Source of the DNA: an uncultured Oscillospiraceae bacterium
Lineage (GTDB): Bacteria; Bacillota; Clostridia; Oscillospirales; Oscillospiraceae
Assembly: GCA_910584045.1 (NCBI GenBank)
Contig: CAJTYO010000047.1
Span: 1-21,750 of the forward strand
DNA length: 21,750 nucleotides
Direction: 5' to 3'
In this document: in pieces, positions 14,753 to 21,693 of the stretch
Position numbering within the stretch: position 1 is the stretch's first letter
Layout of the letters: each line of letters opens with the position of its first letter
Notes under the pieces: generated by a model
Told to the model about the DNA's origin: nothing
The model's database searches: none
Seen by the model: the letters and a program-made list of their open reading frames with translations, nothing else
Position numbers and translations under genes: made by a program

Positions 14753-16239
14753 TTTTTCCCCTCCAGAGGGGCGCAGCCCGAGAACACCCGGTCAAACCGG
14801 GCGAGCACGTCGTCAATCATCTCCTCGGTGTAGGCCGCGCTGGTATACAGCCGGGACCCGGCCAGGGTGACGATGCCCTCGGCCATATAGGCGGCCCCCA
14901 TGTGCTCCATCTCCCGCTGACGCACCCCGGTCTGTCTGAGGATCTCCGGGATGGTCCAGGGCTTTTTCCAGTCGATGCAGAAGTGCATGGTCCCCGCGTT
15001 GTCCAGGTGGCAGATGGACCCCTGGTTGAAGGCCACGAAGGGCAGGCCGTGCTTTTTGATGAGCGCCTGCAGCCCGGCGGTCAGCCGGTCGCCCATGCGC
15101 CCCGCCGTCTCGCAGGCGTTGGTCCGCTCGATCTCGCACAGGGTGTAGTACCCCGCCGCGCAGGAGATGGGCGTGGCGGCCATGGTGCCGCCGCACATGG
15201 CCTTGGGCACCTTTTTCCCGGAGGAATCCAGTCCCGCCCCCAGGTGGGCCATACAGTCCGCGTGGCCACCCACGCCCCCCGCGCCGGGGTAGCCCCCGGC
15301 GATGATCTTCCCGAACACCGTCAGGTCCGGGTCCACGCCGAAGAAGCCCTGGGCCCCGCTGGGGCCGATGCGGAACCCGGTGACCACCTCGTCGAAGATC
15401 AGCAGGGCCCCGTACTGCCGGGCCAGCCGGGCCGCGCCCCGGACGAACGCCCGGCTGACGGGCCGGGTGCCGCTCTCCGGGCCCATGGGCTCCAGATACA
15501 CCGCCGCCGTGCCGCCGTTGAGCCGGTTGGCCTTCAGCTTCCGCTCCAGGTCCTCCAGATCGTTGGGGAAGAACTCGTCGGTGTGCTTGAAGACGAAGCC
15601 GGGCACGCCCTTGGACATAATGCCCTTGGTGCCCGGAACCCGCATTCCATAGGCCAGCTGGTCCGACCAGCCGTGGTAGGCCCCGCCCATTTTCAGGATG
15701 TTCTTCTTCCCCGTCTTCAGCCGGGCAATCCGGGCGGCGCACATGGCCGCCTCCGTGCCGGAGCCCAGCATCCGGAACATCTCCACCGAGGGCACCATAT
15801 CCGAAATCTTTTTCGCCAGCTTGTACTCGTACTCATGGAACAGCCCCGTGGAGGGACCGCAGGTGTTGAGAAGGTCGATGACCTGTTCCCGCACCTGGGG
15901 CATATTGCTGCCCAGGATGGTGGGCCCCCCTGCCTGGAGCAGGTCGTAGTACCAGTTGCCGTCGACGTCCCACAGCTTGGCCCCCTCCGCCTTCGTAATG
16001 ACGATGGGGAAGGGGTAGTTGAAGGCCAGATTGTGCTGCACCCCGCCGGGGATCACCTTTCTGGCCTGGTCGATCATCGCCCGGGACTGGGGGCACCTGG
16101 CGTTAAAGTAGTTTTCCACGTAGTCCGCCAGCCTGTCCCGCCGGATGGACCAGACGGGCTTGGCAATCAGCTCGTCCAGCTGTTTGGTTACCTCCTCCGC
16201 ATCCAGGTACTGGTCGATCGCAAATCCGCCATATGACAT
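14749..16239 (-). CDS. Class III PLP aminotransferase, glutamate-1-semialdehyde aminomutase-like
   Basis: 496 residues, about 60 longer at the N-terminus than GSA aminomutase. Core: PGGVQH (64-69), DVDGNWYYDL (91-100), LGSGTEAAMCAARIAR with the phosphate-binding GTE, GGAYHGWSD, VYLEPMGPESG, LLIFDEVVTGFR (D283 holds the pyridine N) and FGKIIAGGYPGA with Schiff-base Lys311, then GGTMAATPISCAAG. It transfers an amino group between an amino acid and an aldehyde or keto compound. A heme-pathway role is unlikely because no other tetrapyrrole gene is near and it leads an aldolase-kinase operon. AAGGAGG lies 7 bases upstream. Acceptor unknown. Confidence 0.92.
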   Translation of the reverse strand: MSYGGFAIDQYLDAEEVTKQLDELIAKPVWSIRRDRLADYVENYFNARCPQSRAMIDQARKVIPGGVQHNLAFNYPFPIVITKAEGAKLWDVDGNWYYDLLQAGGPTILGSNMPQVREQVIDLLNTCGPSTGLFHEYEYKLAKKISDMVPSVEMFRMLGSGTEAAMCAARIARLKTGKKNILKMGGAYHGWSDQLAYGMRVPGTKGIMSKGVPGFVFKHTDEFFPNDLEDLERKLKANRLNGGTAAVYLEPMGPESGTRPVSRAFVRGAARLARQYGALLIFDEVVTGFRIGPSGAQGFFGVDPDLTVFGKIIAGGYPGAGGVGGHADCMAHLGAGLDSSGKKVPKAMCGGTMAATPISCAAGYYTLCEIERTNACETAGRMGDRLTAGLQALIKKHGLPFVAFNQGSICHLDNAGTMHFCIDWKKPWTIPEILRQTGVRQREMEHMGAAYMAEGIVTLAGSRLYTSAAYTEEMIDDVLARFDRVFSGCAPLEGKK

Positions 16240-16264
16240 TTTGCCGCCTCCTTCTTTTTTCTCT

Positions 16265-16287
16265 CCGCCCCCGCCGGACGGGGGCGG
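16265..16287 (-). other. GC hairpin in the leader of the aminotransferase operon
   Basis: Arms CCGCCCCC and GGGGGCGG with a 7-base loop lie between the operator and the ribosome site; the following AGAGAAAAAAG is not a terminator tail. It may shield or stabilise the 5' end. Confidence 0.35.
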
Positions 16288-16293
16288 CCTCTT

Positions 16294-16309
16294 GTGAACA
16301 ATGGTTCAC
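16294..16309 (-). promoter_or_regulatory. Candidate TetR operator, GTGAAC-AATG-GTTCAC
   Basis: A perfect 6-4-6 inverted repeat, 12 bases after the end of the -10 box, so it covers roughly +5 to +20 of the expected transcript. A bound TetR dimer there would block initiation. Site and regulator linkage is inferred from position. Confidence 0.7.
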
Positions 16310-16320
16310 GTCCTGGCTTC

Positions 16321-16349
16321 AGAGTACCACACCGGGGGCTTTGTGTCAA
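16321..16349 (-). promoter_or_regulatory. Promoter of the aminotransferase-aldolase-TetR-kinase-gtrA operon
   Basis: Consensus TTGACA (16349-16344), exactly 17 bases, TACTCT (16326-16321) with TGG before it, an extended -10. Transcription would start near 16314. Confidence 0.68.
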
Positions 16350-16420
16350 TCTTTACTGCCGTTTACCCACAGGGAGAGCCATACCGCCGCCCGCGAAGCG
16401 CCCCGGGGCGGCCCGGGTCC

Positions 16421-17428
16421 TCAGCGGCGCACAATCTCCAGCGGACGGTCCTCCCACTCTCCGTACAGGGTGAAGCAGTCCTCCAGTCCCTCCGTAACCG
16501 CCGCGCCCCCATCCTCACCGAGAAAAATGAGCTCAAAATCCCCATGCTCTCTCCAGTACGCCTCTGCCCGCTCCCGGCCCATGACGAACAGCGCCGTGGA
16601 CAGCCCGTCCGCCCGCACGCCCCTGTCCGCCACCACGGTCACAGAGGCGAGGCCGCTCTCGGCCGGGCGGCCGGCGGCGGGATCAATAATGTGGCAGTAG
16701 GTCTTCCCGTCCTGCTGGAAATACCGCTGGTAGCCGCCGGAGGTGACCACCGCTTTATCCGCCACCTCCAGGGCGGCGGCATAGCCCCCCTCCGGCGCCT
16801 GGACCGCCACCCGCCAGGGCTCGCCGTCCGGCCGGGTCCCCATGGCCTGCACATTGCCCCCCAGCTCCACAATGGCCGAGGTGATCCCCAGCGACCGGAA
16901 CAGCTCCGTCAGCCGGTCCCCGGCCCAGCCCTTGGCCACCGCCCCCAGATCCAGCTCCACGCCCTCCGGAAGGGTGAGGCTATCCCCCTCCAGCCGCACC
17001 CGGGTATAGTCCACCCGCTCCAGCAGCCGCGCAAGCTCAGCCTCCTCCGGCACCCGGAAGGCCCCGGTGGTGAAGCCCCAGGACCGGACCACCGGATAGA
17101 TGGTCACGTCCAGCGCCCCCTCCGTGCTCTCGCAGAGGGCCAGCGCCTGGGCCAGCAGCCGCGCAGTGTCCTCCGACAGGGGGACCGGCTCCCCGCCGCT
17201 GTGGTTCGCCCGATAGATTTCGCTGTCCTCCTCCGTCACAGACAGCCGCGCCTCCAGCTCCCGCAGCAGCGCCTCCCCCTGTCCGGCGGCCTCCCCGGCC
17301 CGGGGGCCGTAGACCGTCAGCACCATATAGGTGTCCATGGCCTCCAGCTCCCGGCGGCAGGGCTCCTCCGGGGCGGCGCAGCCCGCCAGCAGCAGAGCCA
17401 GCAAAAGCGGCCAGATTCTTCGTCCCAT
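16421..17428 (-). CDS. apbE: FAD:protein FMN transferase ApbE, lipoprotein
   Basis: 335 residues. A signal peptide with lipobox LLAGC (Cys17) anchors it outside the membrane. Family motifs: EAMDTYMVLTVYG, the WGF region (SWGFTTGAF), VELDLGAVAKGWAGD, AIVELGGNVQAMG, AVVTSGGYQRYF, YCHIIDPAAGRP and VRADGLSTALFVMG, the last holding metal and FAD contacts. ApbE uses FAD to attach FMN covalently to Thr/Ser of extracytoplasmic redox proteins such as RnfG and NqrC subunits. No such acceptor gene is in the window. GGAGGGGAGCGG precedes the ATG. It is divergent from cwlJ and has its own strong promoter. Confidence 0.94.
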   Translation of the reverse strand: MGRRIWPLLLALLLAGCAAPEEPCRRELEAMDTYMVLTVYGPRAGEAAGQGEALLRELEARLSVTEEDSEIYRANHSGGEPVPLSEDTARLLAQALALCESTEGALDVTIYPVVRSWGFTTGAFRVPEEAELARLLERVDYTRVRLEGDSLTLPEGVELDLGAVAKGWAGDRLTELFRSLGITSAIVELGGNVQAMGTRPDGEPWRVAVQAPEGGYAAALEVADKAVVTSGGYQRYFQQDGKTYCHIIDPAAGRPAESGLASVTVVADRGVRADGLSTALFVMGRERAEAYWREHGDFELIFLGEDGGAAVTEGLEDCFTLYGEWEDRPLEIVRR

Positions 17429-17457
17429 CCGCTCCCCTCCTTCTCCTGTTCTCCCCC

Positions 17458-17486
17458 ATCATAGTGGATTTCCCCGGAAAGGTCAA
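17458..17486 (-). promoter_or_regulatory. apbE promoter with inverted repeat in the spacer
   Basis: TTGACC (17486-17481), 17 bases, TATGAT (17463-17458). The spacer includes TTTCC-CC-GGAAA (17469-17480), a short inverted repeat that could bind a repressor. Confidence 0.65.
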
Positions 17487-17563
17487 GGCGTTCGCCGGGA
17501 AAAAGCCGGCCGGCCCATAAGACGGACGCCGGAGAGGGGGACGCACCACCGCCCCGTCATGGG

Positions 17564-17571
17564 CATACACT
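17564..17571 (+). promoter_or_regulatory. Possible sigma-E-type -10 box before the cwlJ-like gene
   Basis: CATACACT matches the sporulation sigma-E -10 pattern and lies 26 bases before the chosen start. No matching -35 is visible, so this rests on one box plus the expected mother-cell timing of cwlJ. Confidence 0.3.
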
Positions 17572-17596
17572 GGTGATGACCAGGAGCGTGATAAAT

Positions 17597-18037
17597 ATGG
17601 CTTACTCTGATCGAGAACTGTTGGCGCGGCTGATCGAATGCGAGGCCGGAGGCGAGGGAACCGACGGGATGAAGGCCGTGGCCGGAGTGGTGATGAACCG
17701 CGTCCACGCCACGGGCGGCGAGTACGCCCGGGTGGGCCAGGGCAGCATCCGCCGGATCATCTTCCAGCCCTATCAGTTCGTATGCGCCAGCGAGACGGAG
17801 GGCGGCGCATACAACCCCCAGAACATCTACAACATGCGCCCCGAGGCGATCCACTATGAGATCGCAGACTGGGCCATCGCCGGCAACCGTCTGCCGGACG
17901 TGGCGGAATCCCTGTGGTTCTACAACCCCTTCAACCCCAAGTGCCGGAACAGCTTTCCCTCCAACGTGGGCTACTGGCAGACCCGCATCGGGGACCACTG
18001 TTTCTATAACCCAACGCCCGCCTACTACAACACATAA
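17597..18037 (+). CDS. cwlJ: CwlJ-like spore cortex-lytic hydrolase
   Basis: 146 residues, about the size of B. subtilis CwlJ (142), without signal peptide or cell-wall-binding domain. The SleB/CwlJ hydrolase_2 fold is evident: LLARLIECEAGGEGTDGMKA with the catalytic-type Glu (E16), AVAGVVMNRVH, IIFQPYQFVCA, AIAGNRLPDV, LWFYNPFNP and the C-terminal IGDHCFYNP. CwlJ breaks down cortex peptidoglycan during germination from its place in the coat; lacking a signal it would be packed from the mother cell. The ATG at 17597 has AGGAG 10 bases upstream; a GTG at 17573 adds 8 residues and lacks a site. The gerQ-like gene follows 23 bases later, as in B. subtilis. Confidence 0.88.
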   Translation: MAYSDRELLARLIECEAGGEGTDGMKAVAGVVMNRVHATGGEYARVGQGSIRRIIFQPYQFVCASETEGGAYNPQNIYNMRPEAIHYEIADWAIAGNRLPDVAESLWFYNPFNPKCRNSFPSNVGYWQTRIGDHCFYNPTPAYYNT

Positions 18038-18060
18038 CCGCAAATAAAAGGAGTGGATAC

Positions 18061-18621
18061 ATGATGCAGCAACCCATGACCCAGCAGCCCGTAAACCAGA
18101 ACCAGCTGCCTCCCCCCGCCCCGGACGAGACGGGGTACTACATGCCCCCCGACGCCGGCGCTCCCGGCGAGAGCTGGGTGTACGGCCAGCCCGGCCAGAC
18201 CTGGGAGGGCGGACAGGAGCTCCCCGGCGGCACGCAGCCCGCCATACCAGGCATGAACGGGATGGAGTTCCCCGGCGGCGTATCCAGCGCCGCCGCCCAG
18301 AGCCAGCGGATGAAAAATCCCGTGGATATGGCCCACACCCACATGCCCGAGGGCGCGGAGGAGGCCTATCAGGCCTCTCTGCGCAGTCTTCTCAACCGCA
18401 ACGTGGGCTATTTCGTGGTGGCCACCTTCCAGGTGGGGCCCAACCAGCCCGTCACCTGGCAGGGCATCCTCCACTCGGTGGGCACAGATTACGTCGTGCT
18501 GTACCAGCCCGACTATGAGCGGTACATCTCCGGCGACCTGTACTCCCTGAAGTTCGTTCAATTCCACAATGTGAAGGGCATCCCCTACTGCGCAGCGTCC
18601 CAGAGCTGGCAGGGGCACTAA
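18061..18621 (+). CDS. gerQ: GerQ-like spore coat protein
   Basis: 186 residues, close to B. subtilis GerQ (181). The N-terminal ~85 residues are Gln/Pro/Gly/Met-rich and unstructured-looking. The C-terminal domain (about 106-178: SLLNRNVGYFVVATFQVG, TWQGILHSVGTDYVVL, RYISGDLYSLKFVQFHN) matches the GerQ core in layout. GerQ is a coat protein needed for CwlJ placement and is crosslinked by transglutaminase through N-terminal Lys. Here the first Lys is residue 85, so that crosslink cannot form in the same way, while Gln is abundant. AAAGGAG lies 7 bases before the ATG. Adjacency to the cwlJ-like gene strongly supports the call. Confidence 0.85.
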   Translation: MMQQPMTQQPVNQNQLPPPAPDETGYYMPPDAGAPGESWVYGQPGQTWEGGQELPGGTQPAIPGMNGMEFPGGVSSAAAQSQRMKNPVDMAHTHMPEGAEEAYQASLRSLLNRNVGYFVVATFQVGPNQPVTWQGILHSVGTDYVVLYQPDYERYISGDLYSLKFVQFHNVKGIPYCAASQSWQGH

Positions 18622-18630
18622 GTCCCCATG

Positions 18631-18664
18631 GGAGGAGCGCAAGAAATTGCGCTCCTCCGTTTTT
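18631..18664 (+). terminator. Rho-independent terminator of cwlJ-gerQ
   Basis: A perfect 12-bp stem GGAGGAGCGCAA/TTGCGCTCCTCC closes a GAAA tetraloop and is followed by G then five T. It begins 10 bases after the gerQ stop. Confidence 0.95.
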
Positions 18665-18665
18665 C

Positions 18666-18848
18666 CTTGCCGCGCGATTCCCAAATTGGGACGGCCATAC
18701 CGCCGCCGGCAGTCCGCCTGTGGCGGCTTGGGGCGTCAGGCGGGCAGAAATCCTGGAACAGCAAGGGTTATAGTCTCAATTATACATATCTTTTTGCTGC
18801 TTTTTCTTGAAAAAATATTACATTTCCGTTACCGCGCGGAGGAGACGG
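18666..18848. other. Intergenic stretch without a gene
   Basis: Between the cwlJ-gerQ terminator and the next promoter. It has a possible GCCGCC/GGCGGC stem near 18700-18725 and an AT-rich patch (about 18770-18830). No convincing ORF, RNA gene or known riboswitch was seen. Confidence 0.5.
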
Positions 18849-18877
18849 TGGACATCCGCCCCGGGATATGGTATAGT
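18849..18877 (+). promoter_or_regulatory. Promoter of the SLH phosphodiester glycosidase gene
   Basis: TGGACA (18849-18854), exactly 17 bases, TATAGT (18872-18877). About 45 bases of leader precede the ATG, with AAGGAG five bases before it. Confidence 0.75.
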
Positions 18878-18927
18878 ATGGTCGTTCCTTTACCCAATCA
18901 ACGGCAAAATGCAGAAAAGGAGACCAA

Positions 18928-21420
18928 ATGAAACGAGCGACATCCCTGATCCTATCCCTGGTCCTGGCGCTGACGCTGCTCCCTGCCCGGGCCCTGGCCG
19001 CATCCAACGCCTACGGAAGCGACGTGTGGCTGCGGGATACGCCCGTACAGGAGGGCGTGACCTACAGCGAGAACATATTCTGGAGCTCCGGCTATGAAAA
19101 GCCCCGGCACGAATACTACTTTACGTACACCCCCGGCATCGGCGGCGGCCTGCCCTCCGCCTGGAGCGCGCCCGGCGCGTCCGAGCAGACGGAGGATTTA
19201 AGCTGGCTGCTGCCCAACTGGACGCCGGAGAACAGCGCAGCCTCCCTCCAGCCCATGGGGGTGCGCCCCGCAGCCTCCTACGGCTCCTCCGTCTGCGGCC
19301 GCAGCACCGTGTCCCAGGCGGCCCAGTACTACGAGAGCCAGGGCTACCGGGTGGTGGGGGCCGTCAACGGCGACTTCTACGACATGTCCACCGGCTATCC
19401 CCTGGGCATCCTGGTGTCCGACGGGGAGCTGCTCTCCGGGTCCTCGGAGTACTACGCCGCCGGCTTCCGCGCCGACGGCAGCGCCGTCATGGGCGCGCCC
19501 CAGCTGTCCATCATGGCCTCCGCCGGGGAGCGCTCCCTGAAGCTGGCCTCCCTCAACAAGCCCCGGGTCAGCGACGCGGGCGTGACCATGCTGACCTATG
19601 ACTACCGGGACGACCACATGGCCGGCCCCTCCGTCGCCTCCGACGGGGTGAACGTGCTGGCCTCCATTGTGGACGGCCGGGCCGCCATCGGCGGAACCCT
19701 GACCGTGCAGGTGACGGAGGTGGTCGAGGACGCCCTGGACCGCGTTCTGGAGGAGAACCAGATCCTCCTCACCGGCGGGGTCAACGGCTATACCGAGGGG
19801 CTGGCCTTCCTCCGCTCCCTGACGCCGGGAGAGCTGGTCGCCATCTCCTTCACCACCCCGGACCCCCAGTGGAACGAGGTCACCGAGGCCATCGGCGCAT
19901 ACCACCTGCTGGTGGAGAACGGGACGGCCAAGGACGAGTTTGAGGTGTCCGCCGCCCCCCGCACCGCCGTGGGGGTGAAGGCCAACGGCCAGGTGGTGCT
20001 CTACGCCCTGGACGGACGGCAGAACACCGTCAGCATGGGCGCATCCCTGGGGGTGCTGGCCAAGCGGATGGCGGAGCTGGGCTGCGTCACGGCCCTGTGT
20101 CTGGACGGCGGCGGCTCCACCACGGCGGCGGCGGCCCTGCCGGACGCCTCGGCCGCCAAGCTCCTCAACTCCCCCAGCGACAAGAGCCAGCGGTCCGTGT
20201 CCAACCATCTGGTGCTGCTGGCCCCCGGCGGGGCCACGGGAGAGCCGGCGGGGGTGTACCTCGCCGCCGACGCCCCGGCGGTGCTGACGGGGCACACGGT
20301 GCAGCTGACCGCCAACGTGACGGACAGCCGGTATTACCCCATGAGCCTCCCCCTGGACCTCTACGCCAGCGCCGGAGAGATCACGGGCAAGGTCTTCACC
20401 GCCCCCCTCCAGCCCGGCACGGTCACCATCTCCGCCTCCTACGGCTCCCTGGCCGCCCAGCGAAGCATTCGGGTTGTGGACGCGCCGGATACGCTGGCCG
20501 TCCGGACGGAGGACGGCGCGTCCTCCCTGTCCCTCATGGCGGGAGCCTCCGCCCAGCTGACGGTGTCCGCTTCCTATAACCACCTGCCCCTGGGTATCGC
20601 CCGGGAGGATGTAAACTGGTCCGTGGACCCCGGACTGGGGACCATTGACAGCAGCGGCCTCTTCACCTCCTCCGGAAAAGCCGGCTCCGGCACGATCACC
20701 GTTACCCGCGGCAGCGTCTGGGCCGAAATCCCGGTGACTGTGGAGGCCAATCACCCCTTCTCCGATTTGGCGGGCCACTGGGGCGAACCCTACATGGGCC
20801 GCCTCTACCAGCAGAAGATCCTCACCGGCGAGGCCGCGGAGGACGGGACGCTGTACGCCTATCCGGAGCGCGGCCTGAGCCGGGCGGAGTTCTGCGTGCT
20901 GCTGGCCCGGTATCTCAAGCTGGACACGGCGGACTATGCCGGGACGGCCACGCCCTTCACGGATCTGGGCGGCGTGGAATCCTGGGCGGGGAGCGCCATC
21001 CGGGCCATGTATGACCGGGGCGTGGTCAACGGTGTGGACGAGACCCACTTCGACCCCCAGGCCCCCCTGGAGCGAGCCCAGGCGGCGGCCATGCTGGGCC
21101 GGGCTCTGCATCTGACGGAGGAGCAGCTGCCCTCCGAACCCACGGAGCCCGTCCCCGCCGGACCGGAGACGCCGGAGGAGGGCGAGCCGGTGCTGCCGCC
21201 GGAGGACGGCACAGCCTACGCCATGGCCCTGGCCGGCAGCCAGGGGCCGGACTTCGACAGCTATCCCGACGCGGAGCAGGTGCCGGAGTATGCCAGGGGC
21301 TACCTCCGCATTCTGGTGGCCCGGGGCGCGGTGAGCGGCCGGGACGGGATGCTCCTGCCCGCCTCCCCCATGACCAGGGCGGAAATCTGCAAGGCGCTGG
21401 TGGTCATGCAGGATTCGTAG
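18928..21420 (+). CDS. Secreted phosphodiester glycosidase (NAGPA-domain) with Ig-like and SLH cell-wall-anchor domains
   Basis: 830 residues. Signal peptide with an ALA-A cleavage site near residue 24. The NAGPA (DUF2233) domain covers about 90-430: VVGAVNGDFYDMSTGYPLGI, PRTAVGVKANGQVVLYALDG and the hallmark LCLDGGGSTTAA. This fold removes sugars joined by a phosphodiester (in animals it uncaps mannose-6-phosphate). Two Ig-like domains (about 435-520, 521-605) follow. Three SLH motifs end the protein: from 608 (SDLAGHWGEPYMGRLYQQKI), 675 (FTDLGGVESWAGSAIRAMYD) and 775, the last set off by a Pro/Glu linker (about 731-767). It would stand on the wall by binding pyruvylated polymer and trim capped glycans or teichoic polymers (inference). 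Confidence 0.92.
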   Translation: MKRATSLILSLVLALTLLPARALAASNAYGSDVWLRDTPVQEGVTYSENIFWSSGYEKPRHEYYFTYTPGIGGGLPSAWSAPGASEQTEDLSWLLPNWTPENSAASLQPMGVRPAASYGSSVCGRSTVSQAAQYYESQGYRVVGAVNGDFYDMSTGYPLGILVSDGELLSGSSEYYAAGFRADGSAVMGAPQLSIMASAGERSLKLASLNKPRVSDAGVTMLTYDYRDDHMAGPSVASDGVNVLASIVDGRAAIGGTLTVQVTEVVEDALDRVLEENQILLTGGVNGYTEGLAFLRSLTPGELVAISFTTPDPQWNEVTEAIGAYHLLVENGTAKDEFEVSAAPRTAVGVKANGQVVLYALDGRQNTVSMGASLGVLAKRMAELGCVTALCLDGGGSTTAAAALPDASAAKLLNSPSDKSQRSVSNHLVLLAPGGATGEPAGVYLAADAPAVLTGHTVQLTANVTDSRYYPMSLPLDLYASAGEITGKVFTAPLQPGTVTISASYGSLAAQRSIRVVDAPDTLAVRTEDGASSLSLMAGASAQLTVSASYNHLPLGIAREDVNWSVDPGLGTIDSSGLFTSSGKAGSGTITVTRGSVWAEIPVTVEANHPFSDLAGHWGEPYMGRLYQQKILTGEAAEDGTLYAYPERGLSRAEFCVLLARYLKLDTADYAGTATPFTDLGGVESWAGSAIRAMYDRGVVNGVDETHFDPQAPLERAQAAAMLGRALHLTEEQLPSEPTEPVPAGPETPEEGEPVLPPEDGTAYAMALAGSQGPDFDSYPDAEQVPEYARGYLRILVARGAVSGRDGMLLPASPMTRAEICKALVVMQDS

Positions 21421-21445
21421 CGCGGCGGCGCAGCCTTTAATTGAC

Positions 21446-21476
21446 AAGAGACGGGAGCGCAGTGCTCCCGTCTCTT
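21446..21476 (+). terminator. Terminator-like hairpin after the SLH protein gene
   Basis: A perfect 13-bp stem AAGAGACGGGAGC/GCTCCCGTCTCTT with loop GCAGT lies 25 bases after the stop codon. The tail is only partly T-rich (TCTCTTCACTG), so it is a fair rather than ideal terminator. Confidence 0.7.
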
Positions 21477-21507
21477 CACTGTCAGAAAAGTCCTCCGCAG
21501 GCGTTGG

Positions 21508-21693
21508 GCGGGCGAAGCCCGCGCGGGCCGAACTCGGCCCGATTCCCCCTCCTCAAAAAAGTGACGCGGCCACTTTTTTGACACGCAGAGGGGACGGGGG
21601 CGCAATAGCCGCCCCGCACAAGTACAACAACCAAACGACCGTTCAGAGTGCTGCAAGAGGGCGGCAACCGATAATTTTAGGTTGCCGCCCTCT
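21508..21693. repeat. Hairpin-rich intergenic element at the right end
   Basis: The last 330 bases hold no supported gene. Stems: GCGGGC-GAA-GCCCGC (21508-21522); CGGGCCG-AACT-CGGCCCG (21524-21541); CAAAAAAGTG/CACTTTTTTG (21554-21580) with a CCCCT/AGGGG outer pair (21546-21550, 21589-21593); and AGAGGGCGGCAACC/GGTTGCCGCCCTCT (21656-21693). Weak ORFs reading leftward look like products of the repeat, not genes. Probably a dispersed palindromic element (inference). Confidence 0.55.

Noticed and set aside
14749..16239. hemL (tetrapyrrole synthesis)
   Set aside because: The family fits, but the extra 60 N-terminal residues and the aldolase/kinase partners argue for another substrate, so no symbol was given.
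10959..16239. Naming the operon as fucose, 5-deoxyribose or apiose use
   Set aside because: No isomerase or pathway-specific marker is present and the aminotransferase does not belong to those routes.
19198..21447. 749-codon minus-strand frame antisense to the SLH protein
   Set aside because: Low-complexity Gly/His/Val sequence with no domain; the plus-strand protein has clear domains.
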